Shown here: piece by piece, positions 46,501 to 51,956 of the stretch | How positions within the stretch are numbered: position 1 is the stretch's first letter | How the letters are laid out: each line of letters opens with the position of its first letter | Source of the DNA: Limnohabitans planktonicus II-D5 | GTDB taxonomy: Bacteria > Pseudomonadota > Gammaproteobacteria > Burkholderiales > Burkholderiaceae_C | Direction of reading: 5' to 3' | Assembly (NCBI RefSeq): GCF_001270065.2 | Contig: NZ_LFYT02000004.1 | Coordinates: 229,041-293,040 of the forward strand | Length of the DNA: 64,000 nt | Notes under the pieces: generated by a model | The model's input: the letters and a program-made list of their open reading frames with translations, nothing else | Databases searched by the model: none | What the model was told of the DNA's origin: nothing | Made by a program: the position numbers and the translations under genes

Positions 46501-47910
46501 AGCCAGAATGCCACGCCCATTCTGGATGATCTCTTGCAGCTCAACGCTTCCGATTGGGGTGCAGGCAAGGACCTCGTGATCACGGCTGGCGCAGACTATG
46601 TCAACACCAGCGCGGGCGATGACCGCATTGAAATCAAGGATGCCATGTTCCGGCACATTGATGGCGGCAAGGGCTTTGACACCTTGGCCTGGTCGAATGC
46701 CTACAGCGGCAGCTCCAGACTGACTTTGTCGGATTTTGTGTCCAATTTCCGGGGCGACTCGGGCACTTCGGCAGACAACACCCGTGTCAATGCAGCTGGC
46801 TATCACCGTTTGTTGGGCATTGAACGACTTGAATTGACGCAGTCTGCACTGGCATCAGGGGCTACGGGCAAGCAAGTGCTGACCATAGCGGCGGCTGATG
46901 TTGGTCAATTGTCTGACAACAATTCGCTGGAAGTCGTCTTGGGCGGTCAGGATGTCTTGTTGACGAATGGCTTCACAAGCCGGGTGGCTGGCAACTTCTT
47001 GAGCAATGGCATTCACTTCGACACGCGCTATCAAAGCAGCGTCAATGGTGAAGAGGTCAGCTTGCTCGTCAAGGGTGGCTCGGGTGACCCTGATCCGAGT
47101 GATGTGACTTTGATGGGCAGTGCCTTTCAGCTGAATTTTTCTGCAGCCATGTATGGGGCTGCGCCAGTGGTGGGGGATTTTTCGATCAAGGCCTGGTCCA
47201 ATGGAACGTTGCCTGGATTGACGTCGGTCGATTCGGTCAATGTGAAGCAAGGCCTGTATTTCGGCTTCAACGCGGCGGTGACCGAGTCCTTGCGCATCGA
47301 CTATACGGGGACCTTGGCCGATGAAACAGGGCGCGGTTTTCTGCACAAAACCTGGGGCGTGGGAACGGATAGCAACGATACCCTGGATGCCAGCTCCTGG
47401 ACGGTGGCTGCGGCCATTTTGGGTGGTGGCGGCAACGACGCCATCACGGGAGGGGCCAACGCTGATTTGCTGATTGGGGGGCTGGGGTCCGATCGCTTGA
47501 CAGGCGGTCTGGGTTCTGACCGGTTTGTTTACAAAACCGTTTACCAAGGCGTCGGCGGTGCCGGGGGGCTGGGCGGTCTCACCGGGGACGTCATCACCGA
47601 CTTCAACACCTCTTTGGGCAAAGATGCCGATGTGCTGGACATGTCGGACCTGTTTGCCAGCAGTCTGGGTGCCACGGGGCAAGCCTCAAGCGATGCTACC
47701 AAGCTCATTCAAGGCGGCTACATCGATTTGGTCAAAACCAATACCGGCAAGGACTTGCAGGTCTTTGTGGACCGCGACGGTGGCGGTGCCATGGGTTTGC
47801 TGGTCACGCTGCAAAACGTGGACAGTTACATGACCTCCACGGGCGAAACCACCGAGCAGCTGCTGCAACGCTTGTTGACTGAAGGGCGCATGCAAGTCAC
47901 ACACGCCTGA
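34552..47910 (+). CDS. Giant Ig-repeat adhesin with LamG-like domain and RTX/T1SS C-terminus
   Basis: A 4452-residue surface adhesin. Residues 1-180 are a unique prefix (LRVPHITQAIERGQVLALQDVLRLERAGDDLLVW). About 180-3720 hold some 35 bacterial Ig-like repeats of about 100 residues, most with the pattern D-x2-VN-x2-E, then VSGTGEPGA, GxWSVTL, LGxGTVxVxxxQTDAAGN. Residues 3724-3975 look like a LamG/concanavalin-like lectin domain (LWFDPDTLMSLKDGSQVTSW, QIAFNQNLTAAMRGEVSTYL), a possible ligand-binding tip. From about 4290 come RTX nonapeptides (GGGGNDAITGGANADLLIGG) and then the type I target domain (GDVITDFNTSLGKDADVLDMSDLF). Cys is nearly absent (one seen, VMVVCTLG). It is the last gene of the secretion operon, 36 bp after ABC exporter 2. 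No LapG-type TAAG cleavage site was seen in the prefix. Confidence 0.9.
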   Translation: MNTVTLRVPHITQAIERGQVLALQDVLRLERAGDDLLVWVQQVDGSVQLLRLTGFYEAGRDAVVEVTEANASGGTVLRVTAQTTVPPTVLDKQSALGPSAQEVEEGHGDVLWLQLLARDGLTQDALWGDLLGAVDAGSNVLAGVYQPVAQPEALLKFSDLLDTTARDLIDLSAPSLTMIAPPQLKDGTVNLNDASAGIDLRGQTEPNLSVTVTLQQGAQVWTFQTSANGQGAWALSLSSADWVRLQDGPATLSARTQDGVGNATSATLPGFEVHLTPPAAPTAVMEKTGTSAVQTNDSTPGFTGTGPAGGKVRWVLDANKDGQVDALESVFEVGVGANGRYSTTLANLPADGTYQWLLQSVDTYGNVSATTTTVALTLDTSPPMLSLNRPAALDDQQISAADAAAGTPFSGRAEPNLAVTLTLTQGTNVWTFQTQANAQGDWTYTLSQADWARLQTGSATLSARSQDVAGNVGQASLAEFAVRIIPPAAPTAVMVKTGTSDLQTNDSTPGFTGTGPAGGKVRWVPDDNRNGVIDGNESADLFEVSVDANGQYSTQLPALPEDGSYQWVLQSVDIYGNLSTTTTTVSLELDRQAPVLTLNAVTADDKIGYQEFVATTGIVLSGTGEAKGSVVLSLSQGSVSATLDPVQVDAAGRWSVTVSKAQWAAFSTGQVLVGVAHTDAAGNVATALTHSVPIRTTAVTPVSTIALADNQDTGRDATDGVTSIAAPQIKVSAAPNSWVRLLRDANTDGILQAGDAVLAELQTDASGQVLWTPSSALSEGVQHILALGWDPQTGSYSNVDPATGQVSQTLPRLMLTIDTQAPGSPQVNAVAFDNIIIPAESQTNQTISGTAEASADVSLTWSRGFNPVTVRADTAGNWQYTLTPELMTALGAGEVTLTVSQTDLAGNVGTGTGSLQFTVDTADLPAPYALALAAGLDTGRSPTDHVTQTQALTVTGRSGAGDAIDVFNDVNNNGVMDAGETLGSTTADGQGLFSVSHTFLVDGSFKLRAIAKDSSGKESGASQALTVTVDTQVNPVTDLKVSDNDVINLAKQSSGVNISGKGEAMADLALVFKGTGNQVLSTATGRVDAQGNWSVTLSAALIDQLGQGTVRVEVTQTDAAGNLSVVQTRDFDVDTVPPDAPASGSVQTAQDLNAQSELEGGLQWQELADGTSVAVALPANLGADGVVVLTWGNQVLRYQVTSDDLAAGVAQVAVSAETIVAAGDNVALSVSAVFEDSAGNFGPWTGSQVQPLQVLSGLAVSFSERPPGLVPLVDDYGRIMSGTYYTQKTEDFRVQLSGAAGSNVVIYEDTNGNSQFDNDERLARVQLDSSGQGLAILALTEGLHRLQSFATFQGLEQPTFQSELLVVVDTGVPAQPRVTIYDDKVNAAERDAGVLVSGTAEAHAELKVSLFNTRTGVAGQPFTVLANSAGQWSSRISLGQWAEVGDGPLQLSLTQTDLAGNTSAAQSVAISLDTTILAPTLNSVSTNDWVNAQEISDGSVTVSGGAEALAWVSVTLLGSSGSYGTSVQADANGYWSLPLTSTVLRTQLGEGTVAVSARQTDAAGNVSESVSRTFKIDTLVDAPVLDTISGNNRVNAVEADQGVQLTGSGEPGATVMVVCTLGAQSLAPRTAVVGSGGRWQLSLNSEAFETLGDGNWVVSVSEVDQAGNVSTATLGALTVDRSPIAGSVRVNPLSTDDVVSFAEQGSQLVISGTGPIGTQVSLSLQGSLGSVKLQALALVDAQGQWQATLTSQQMRGILGSGTVQVQAWAVDPASDRSTAVNTVVEHSFELEAAVPAPTLNQTSGDGFINAVEAANGAVVSGTGVAGNFVTLSLTGTAGNITRVVQVGQDNTWQVSLGFSDVQTLGQGAVQVQAIQRNGLSASAISSVAAAQQFIIDTEIPNAALPSDQSAANDYNASHELASGVTPEEAAAGVKVAVPLPANARAGDILQLFWGDQQVVHVLTAAQLAAFSGNDARLMVITVPGNTIARQGDGAVDVRVRVTDLAGNVGEMSTLVSQVAVDAPPLAPQMDTVMVDGYVNLAEFTADQTTPGSLSISGTTSTDGAVSVVLSRTVGGTPITITLSGTAVGGIWKVLLSHTQLSTLGEGTIEVAAQLTDGGGVKSAWSSGSFVFDKTLPEPVTLAHDQAAQAQNARGELAGGLIVMPDNRNLTEATDGTVVHVGLAGDAQSGDEVLLYWGSATGSGGVEVRTRLTQSDVNQGFVAVTVAESVITQVGDASSLRVEARSVDRAGNEGARFLVWQGTVDALPEAPTIVAVSADGQVNQQESLSNVLIEGAATLEQVVTVKILVGNATKFEKTATTSERNGQPHWWVSLTPSELATLGQGAVDVQAYQTDGTGNPSRLASSRFVIDTLPPAAPTVDAVTADNRVSFAESQAGVRVSGTGEPGASVSWVLTDGAGHLVSRTSILVNPQGVWSAPVLAADFAQLVQGTLKVTVLQSDAAGNVSPSTEKTFTYVSEPVSVPTITSVSGVSSSDIYFNAQDQITSGDQLVVSGSGVSGHQLRLDVRVAGVSYVIPAVTVSNNGSWTVTLTAEDLSRIGQGVTQIQAVQINAAGDESLPRVFDTFVIDTVLPQLNVAQLSANGLNGNAKEGDVITVTVQLSETVNVTLNGAALPKVGLLLGSQTVYAHYNATASQLAGGNRAVFTYTVQPGDTDSSGGVEWVTSAGQVAVDWNGAVVQDAAGNPAGSTIAQGMSNTVRVDTSAPSAPSIGGLVTPSGDVNGAVAASSLGGDYINKVEANQNQVVVKVNLSGTGALAGDRLQLSWGSQQLSPKVLSDAEITQGFASVTVPASTIGNVEGNIAITAKLVDAAGNVSSNSLPLEVKVDTIAPAALSVDAVLADDRVSFAEAQALLALGAGVSSALDVKGSGVVAGATLHVVLRQAGLASDIVLTPVISGTSWSIKAGDLGQALALLQDGSWDLVVYQTDAAGNDSTQTVRSVLLDRDVPAAPTILSLPQAGDGWINLADATLGVSVNVSLAGTRAKAGDALVVTGFPSEHRVILKTADLVAQTITVLVPQALIMQSAGTAPQSLNIATYIEDSGGNKSLPSNVIPVELDTLILPPVVVATTFADGITSAEASLPTGQVFTGRGVEAGAAVVVVMQGALGDSLRFPTTGRDDGTFAVTVMPSDFRILGSGSVSYTVIQTDKAGNVSTATSGSYNVTLTLSSPTLFDLTGDNLINALEAATTQTLSGLAQAGAQVKLRFFNAVTNVEFLPEKTVTATTAGTWSVPLTAQELQSLSPSGAATVLVKAQQSINGQTSDSSTLSFLIDRVPPAVSGAVTLFDANLDGAKNDGLVLTFSEPVLFSSLNALSSFTLPSGRTWGTGARIESFQSQTLNGAEYTSTLKIFLGTGANLVAGNTITLARAQVTDVVGNTAVSNAVFTVPSLTIPGTPVPPVTIATDNRINATELTQSTAVAFSHAAATAGTQLVVYLDGTEVKRQNMSINATSTSVSLTVAEWGAVSGQKSLVAQIVNPTTGATGAFSTPKPIALDFAVESAVQLAVASDTGTLGVFNSGDKVSLVFKEAVNLTTAALPAGLKASGLVAVDGIKQVGDTNTYATTWQVTLGTGTTLQAGQIVNLSAVRDMAGNTANLSTTVRADVFTPNPTLVIDTVASNNVLDASKKAAGVAVNIQLTGAQAGDVIQLTMDGEVVGTSTVLSNGQTSAAFNLSSSTWGGDGEHVLRANLLRAGQTTSSLNRSVYVAAEQKHWSTVYADTLWFDPDTLMSLKDGSQVTSWKSSNGTVTLVPRMGSVPKLTDASGHVALYFNGASSLYTTQKTAAPRLDVTGYSDFSMLKLLGYPPAWGYTMTREVDSSVSGTVYAFRHHFGGVNTSLSSHFAGKGVNVVTNAATVSSWMVMNGFNDTVSGSIAVNNRVLSTTLDTTMVQTGMKSSPGSVGTLAVGASGWTTSGGAEFVTGVMGDQIAFNQNLTAAMRGEVSTYLAAKYQTVGRLVAATGTAQTYDLSLSQNATPILDDLLQLNASDWGAGKDLVITAGADYVNTSAGDDRIEIKDAMFRHIDGGKGFDTLAWSNAYSGSSRLTLSDFVSNFRGDSGTSADNTRVNAAGYHRLLGIERLELTQSALASGATGKQVLTIAAADVGQLSDNNSLEVVLGGQDVLLTNGFTSRVAGNFLSNGIHFDTRYQSSVNGEEVSLLVKGGSGDPDPSDVTLMGSAFQLNFSAAMYGAAPVVGDFSIKAWSNGTLPGLTSVDSVNVKQGLYFGFNAAVTESLRIDYTGTLADETGRGFLHKTWGVGTDSNDTLDASSWTVAAAILGGGGNDAITGGANADLLIGGLGSDRLTGGLGSDRFVYKTVYQGVGGAGGLGGLTGDVITDFNTSLGKDADVLDMSDLFASSLGATGQASSDATKLIQGGYIDLVKTNTGKDLQVFVDRDGGGAMGLLVTLQNVDSYMTSTGETTEQLLQRLLTEGRMQVTHA

Positions 47911-47919
47911 TGGCGGGCG

Positions 47920-48849
47920 CTAATGCGCGCTCAGCAGCGCTTGGCGAGTGGTTGGTTTGTCCAGTTGCGAAGTCCACCACAGCAGGGCATGGCCTGCGGG
48001 ACTCAGGCGGCTGTCGCGCCATGCCGCTTGCACCGTGCCAGTGCGAAAGCGGTCGGTGCGCTTGACCACCAGCAGGCCTTGCTGCACCGAGGCCGCAACC
48101 AGGCTTTGCGGCAAAAAACCCACGCCCAAACCGCGCAGCTGTGCCTGCAGCTTGCTGTGCACGTCGGGCACGGTGAACACGTCCTGTCCGCCTTGCAGGC
48201 CAATGGTCATACCGCTGCCACGCTGCACCGAATCGGCCACGGCCACCATGCGGTGCTGCGCCAGCTGTGCGTCGCTCAGGGGTTCCGGGGCGGTGGCCAG
48301 CGGGTGGTGCGGTGCCACGGCAAACACAAAGGGCACCTCGCCCAGAACCCGATGCTGGATGTCGGCACTCAGGTGGTGTTCAATGGCCACCCCCAAGACC
48401 AGATCGGCCTGGCCTGAAGTCAAGGCCGCCATCGTCCCTGATAGGGCTTCGTGGCGGATGCGCAGTCGTGTCGGACTGTTCAGGGCCAAAAAGGCCTCGC
48501 ACAAATCCATGACCACAGGGCGCGAAACGATGCTGTCCACCGCCACGGTGAGCACGGCTTCCCAGCCTGTGGCTACGCGCTTGACCCGGTTGGCTACGGC
48601 GTCAATGTCTTGCAGCAGTCGTCCCGCTTCGCGCAGCAGTTCCTGACCGGCTGCCGTTGGGCGAGCCTGACGTGCGCTGCGGTCAAACAACAGCACATCC
48701 AGTGCATCTTCCAATTGCCTCACTCTGTAGGTCAGGGCGCTGGGCACCAGGTTCAGCGCACGGGCAGCCGCTGCAAAACTGCCTTTTTCTTCGATGGTTT
48801 GCAGCATGAACAACGCATCTGGCGTGAGCCAATCTTTTGGACTTTGCAT
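47920..48849 (-). CDS. LysR-family transcriptional regulator
   Basis: A 309-residue LysR-type regulator. The winged helix-turn-helix is at residues 8-67 (ALFMLQTIEEKGSFAAAARALNLVPSALTYRVRQLEDALDVLLFDR), followed by the effector-binding domain (LTVAVDSIVSRPVVMDLCEAF; LTSGQADLVLGVAIEH). The subgroup resembles regulators placed next to pirin and quinone-reductase genes. It converges on the end of the giant adhesin gene with only 9 bp between stops, and is divergent from the pirin gene, its likely target. A palindromic LysR-type site lies just upstream of its start. Confidence 0.93.
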   Translation of the reverse strand: MQSPKDWLTPDALFMLQTIEEKGSFAAAARALNLVPSALTYRVRQLEDALDVLLFDRSARQARPTAAGQELLREAGRLLQDIDAVANRVKRVATGWEAVLTVAVDSIVSRPVVMDLCEAFLALNSPTRLRIRHEALSGTMAALTSGQADLVLGVAIEHHLSADIQHRVLGEVPFVFAVAPHHPLATAPEPLSDAQLAQHRMVAVADSVQRGSGMTIGLQGGQDVFTVPDVHSKLQAQLRGLGVGFLPQSLVAASVQQGLLVVKRTDRFRTGTVQAAWRDSRLSPAGHALLWWTSQLDKPTTRQALLSAH

Positions 48850-48865
48850 GATGCAGGCATTTTAT

Positions 48866-48880
48866 TTCAAATAATTTGAA
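48866..48880. promoter_or_regulatory. Probable LysR operator between lysR and pirin genes
   Basis: The palindrome TTCAAATAATTTGAA fits the LysR T-N11-A rule with TTCAA-N5-TTGAA arms. It lies 16-30 bp before the lysR start codon and about 78 bp before the pirin start, where LysR proteins usually bind to repress themselves and activate the divergent gene. Sequence is direct; binding is inferred. Confidence 0.6.
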
Positions 48881-48957
48881 TGTTGACGGCAAATGGATTG
48901 CACCGTTCTGACGTGTTCAGTCCTTACAGTCAAGGCCATGCCCTTAAGGAGAACCCC

Positions 48958-49659
48958 ATGCTGACACTGCGCAAATCTGCCGAACGCGGCTACGCCGACC
49001 ACGGCTGGCTCAAGTCGTTTCACAGCTTTTCTTTTGCCAACTACTTTGACCCGGCCCACATGGGCTTTGGCAATCTGCGGGTCATCAACGAAGACCGCAT
49101 CGCCCCCGGCACCGGCTTTGGCACCCACGGCCACCGCGACATGGAGATCATCAGCTACGTGCTCTCGGGCAATCTGGCCCACCAAGACAGCATGGGCAAT
49201 GTCAAGGGCATTCCGCCCGGTGATGTGCAGCGCATGAGCGCGGGCAGTGGCGTGCGCCACAGCGAGTTCAACCACGCCCAAGGTGAAGAAACGCATTTTT
49301 TACAAATCTGGATCGAGCCCAATGTGACCGGCATTGAACCCGGCTACGAGCAAAAAACCATTCCTGAGGCGATCAAGCGTGGCCAGCTGGCCTTGGTGGC
49401 TGCGCCCGAGGCGGCTGAACACACGGTCACCATCCACGCGGACGCACGCATGTATGCGGGCTTGTTTGAGGGTGCAGAACAGGCCACCTTGGCCCTCCAT
49501 CCCGAGCGCAAAGCCTATGTGTTTCTGGTGCGTGGCACCTTGCAGGTCAATGGCCAACGGTTGACTGCGGGTGATGCCGCGCTGCTGCAGGCCGAGTCTT
49601 CATTGGTGCTCAGTCAGGGGCAGGACGCCGAAGTTCTGGTGTTTGACCTGGCGGCCTGA
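48958..49659 (+). CDS. Pirin-family bicupin protein
   Basis: A 233-residue YhhW-type pirin. The metal-binding cupin motif is GTGFGTHGHRDMEIISYVLSGNLAHQDSMGN, with three His and a Glu as ligands, followed by MSAGSGVRHSEFNHAQGEETHFLQIW. The C-terminal cupin (from about 150) is shorter. Members have quercetin 2,3-dioxygenase activity or act as redox-linked co-regulators. The ATG at 48958 has an AAGGAG site; an earlier in-frame ATG would add 26 residues without family match. It is divergent from lysR and followed 49 bp later by a flavodoxin-like gene. Confidence 0.93.
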   Translation: MLTLRKSAERGYADHGWLKSFHSFSFANYFDPAHMGFGNLRVINEDRIAPGTGFGTHGHRDMEIISYVLSGNLAHQDSMGNVKGIPPGDVQRMSAGSGVRHSEFNHAQGEETHFLQIWIEPNVTGIEPGYEQKTIPEAIKRGQLALVAAPEAAEHTVTIHADARMYAGLFEGAEQATLALHPERKAYVFLVRGTLQVNGQRLTAGDAALLQAESSLVLSQGQDAEVLVFDLAA

Positions 49660-49708
49660 TTCTTTTTTCTCTCTCTTTTTCCACTTGTCTATTTAAGGAG
49701 CTTTTCTC

Positions 49709-50242
49709 ATGGCAAAAACGGTTGTTGTTTACCACTCTGGCTACGGCCACACCCAACGCGTGGCCCAATTCGTGGCCCAGGGCGCCAATGCCCAAGTCAT
49801 CGCCATTGATGCCGACGGCAACATCACCGAGGCCGACTGGGCCGCGCTGGACGCGGCCGACGCCATCATCTTTGGCTCGCCCACCTACATGGGCATGGCT
49901 TCGTGGCAGTTCAAAAAGTTCGCCGACGCCTCGTCCAAGCGCTGGTTCACCAGTGCCTGGAAAGACAAGGTCGCGGGCGGCTTCACCATCTCGGCCAGCC
50001 CCAGCGGCGACAAGCTGTCCACCATCCAGTACTTCATCACCCTGGCCATGCAGCAAGGCATGGTGTGGGTCGGTCAGCCCGCCATGAACGACGGCACCAT
50101 CAACCGCATCGGCTCCAATTCCGGCCTGATGGCCCAGGTCGGCCCCACCAGCCCGGCTGAAGACATCCCCCAAGGTGATCTGGACACCGCCAAAGCCTAC
50201 GGCGAACGCGTAGCCGCCGTGGCCACCAAGCTGCGCGGCTGA
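49709..50242 (+). CDS. Flavodoxin-like NAD(P)H:quinone oxidoreductase (WrbA-related)
   Basis: A 177-residue flavodoxin-fold protein. The FMN phosphate loop is VVYHSGYGHTQRVAQFVAQG (residues 6-25), and FGSPTYMGMASWQFKKFADASS near residue 56 binds the flavin ring. TLAMQQGMVWVG is typical of the WrbA group, but the protein is shorter than WrbA (about 200). It probably reduces quinones with NAD(P)H. There is an AAGGAG site. It is likely co-transcribed with the pirin under LysR control, a set seen in quinone or aromatic stress responses. The 88-bp repeat array starts 13 bp after its stop. Confidence 0.9.
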   Translation: MAKTVVVYHSGYGHTQRVAQFVAQGANAQVIAIDADGNITEADWAALDAADAIIFGSPTYMGMASWQFKKFADASSKRWFTSAWKDKVAGGFTISASPSGDKLSTIQYFITLAMQQGMVWVGQPAMNDGTINRIGSNSGLMAQVGPTSPAEDIPQGDLDTAKAYGERVAAVATKLRG

Positions 50243-50254
50243 AGATTGTTGCAG

Positions 50255-50893
50255 GTCAGCACGCGCAGAGTCCGACCTTGTGGGTTTTGGCACAGGCCCA
50301 TGTCGGGGCTGAAGCCGCCGACCTGCAAAAACTTCCCCGTAGGTCGGCACTCGAAGAGTCCGACGTTGTGGGTTTTGGCACAGGCCCATGTCGGGGCTGA
50401 AGCCACCGACCTACAAAAACCTCCAAGTAGGTCGGCACTCGCAGAGTCCGACGTTGTGGGTTTCGGCACAGGCCCATGTCGGGGCTGAAGCCGCCAACCT
50501 GCAAAAACCTCCCCGCAGGTCGGCACTCGAAGAGTCCGACGTTGTGGGTTTCGGCACAGGCCCATGTCGGGGCTGAAGCCGCCGACCTACAAAAACCTCC
50601 AAGTAGGTCGGCACTCGAAGAGTCCGACGTTGTGGGTTTTGGCACAGGCCCATGTCTGGGCTGAAGCCACCGAACTGCAAAAACCTCCCCGTAGGTCGGC
50701 ACGCGCAGAGTCCGACCTTGTGGGTTTTGGCACAGGCCCATGTCGGGGCTGAAGCCGCCGACCTACAAAAACCTCCAAGTAGGTCGGCACTCGAAGAGTC
50801 CGACGATGTGGGTTTTGGCGAAGGCCCATGTCGGGGTCTTCAACCCCCCTACCTCCAAAAACCTCCTCGTAGGTCGGAACCTTCAGGTCCGAC
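50255..50893. repeat. Tandem array of 88-bp double-hairpin units (seven full, one partial)
   Basis: Unit starts (GTCGGCAC or near) are at 50255, 50343, 50431, 50519, 50607, 50695, 50783 and 50873, i.e. 88 bp apart except the last step of 90. Each unit has hairpin 1 (GTCGG-c-ACTC-gaa-GAGT-CCGAC), GTTGTGGGTTTTGGCACAGG, hairpin 2 (GTCGGGGCT-ga-AGCC-g-CCGAC), then a linker. The linker strictly alternates between CCCCG and CCAAG types, so the array grew by copying a 176-bp dimer. Pairing is kept in the last unit with other bases (ACCT-tc-AGGT). Open frames across the array come from the repeat and are not genes. The rest of the gap to 50954 holds the leader of the next gene. Confidence 0.9.
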
Positions 50894-50954
50894 TCGGTTC
50901 GACTTTTTCTTGTTGGATGATCGAAGGCACCCTGTGTCTTGCTAGGATAGGTCC

Positions 50955-51650
50955 ATGAAAATCATTTCCATCTTGCCCTGGGTCGATTGGTTGGCGCTGG
51001 TGGCTTTTTTTGGTTTTTGGGTGGGGTATGCCTGGTTTGCCAAGGTGCGTGGCAAGCGTGACCAAAGTCTGATTGCCACCACCAATTTGTACCGTCAAAA
51101 ATGGATGCTGCAGGCCACCGCACGCGACCCGCGCATGCTGGACGGCCTGATCACCCAGAACCTGTCGCAAACCCCGGCGTTTTTCTCGTCCACCACCATC
51201 ATCATCATCGGTGGCTTGTTTGCTTTGCTGGGCACGACCGACAAGGCTGCCGAACTGGTGCGCGAGATCCCGTTTGCGCAACCCACGCCCATGCTGGTCT
51301 TCGAGTTCAAAGTGTTGGTGTTGGTCGGCATTTTTGTGTATGCGTTTTTCCGCTTTTCGTGGTCCATGCGCCAGTACACCTTTGTGGCCTTGGTGATTGG
51401 GGCCATGCCCCCTCCTGAAGAGTTCGATTCGGGTCGTCAGGATCGTCAGTCTTTGGCGCAAAGGGCGGGGCGTCTGGTCGGTGCTGCCGCAGAGACCTTC
51501 AATGACGGTTTGCGGGCGTATTACTTTTCTTTTGCAGCCATGGCCTGGTTTTTTTCGCCGATGGCTTTGGTCTTGGCCACAGCCTTGGTGGTCTTGATTC
51601 TTTATGGTCGCGAGTTCCGCTCGGATGTACTGCTTGTCCTGCGGGACTGA
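50955..51650 (+). CDS. DUF599 membrane protein
   Basis: A 231-residue integral membrane protein of the DUF599 family. Four hydrophobic helices are seen: WLALVAFFGFWVGYAWFA (11-28), a short segment around STTIIIIGGLFALLG (78-92), FEFKVLVLVGIFVYAFFRFSW (117-137) and SFAAMAWFFSPMALVLATALVVLILYGREF (about 195-224). The RxSLxATTNLYRxxWM stretch near residue 35 and GAMPPPEEFD are typical. Function is unknown. It is not obviously tied to its neighbours and lies between the repeat array and the third adhesin gene. Confidence 0.87.
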   Translation: MKIISILPWVDWLALVAFFGFWVGYAWFAKVRGKRDQSLIATTNLYRQKWMLQATARDPRMLDGLITQNLSQTPAFFSSTTIIIIGGLFALLGTTDKAAELVREIPFAQPTPMLVFEFKVLVLVGIFVYAFFRFSWSMRQYTFVALVIGAMPPPEEFDSGRQDRQSLAQRAGRLVGAAAETFNDGLRAYYFSFAAMAWFFSPMALVLATALVVLILYGREFRSDVLLVLRD

Positions 51651-51956
51651 GTTCTTGGCGGGGCATGGCTTGCTGCCCTTGAGGTTCTGATGCATCGAGC
51701 TTGAACCAAGAGAAGAGTCAGATGGCGTCCACACTCAGACGCAGTTCGGTCGCGAATTGTTTTTTGAAATTTTGATGATTATTTTTGGAAATTTTAGTCA
51801 TTTAGCATTTTTTTCATGAGGAGTACCCCAATTAGAGGTTTTTGATTTTCACGATTTATTGAATAATTTTTATCAAATTTTCCATTTAAATCAAAAAAAT
51901 TCAGTTAAAAGTAAATTGTTTACTTTTGATGGAATTTTTTGAAAATCAGAAAAATC
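51651..51956. promoter_or_regulatory. AT-rich leader of the third giant adhesin gene
   Basis: A 306-bp gap with no gene. From about 51760 it turns sharply AT-rich, unlike the GC-rich surroundings, and includes the perfect inverted repeat at 51907-51927. No good Shine-Dalgarno precedes the ATG at 51957 (ATCAGAAAAATC). I could not fix a -35/-10 pair. Composition and position suggest a silenced or tightly controlled promoter, by inference. Confidence 0.5.
51907..51927. promoter_or_regulatory. Perfect inverted repeat upstream of adhesin 3
   Basis: Arms AAAAGTAAA and TTTACTTTT are exact reverse complements with a 3-base spacer, 29 bp before the start codon. It could be an operator for a dimeric regulator, or a leader hairpin that limits translation, given the absent ribosome site. 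A weak, AT-only stem makes the operator reading more likely. Confidence 0.5.

Noticed and set aside
49709..50242. Calling the flavodoxin-like gene wrbA outright
   Set aside because: Length (177) and missing WrbA tail make it a relative only, so no symbol was given.
50255..50893. CRISPR array
   Set aside because: The whole 88-bp unit is repeated with no unique spacers, units contain two hairpins, and no cas genes are near.
50246..50958. Many short overlapping frames in both directions across the 88-bp array
   Set aside because: All are translations of the repeat (for example MSGLKPPT and MGLCQNPQ starts every 88 bp); they have no independent start signals.
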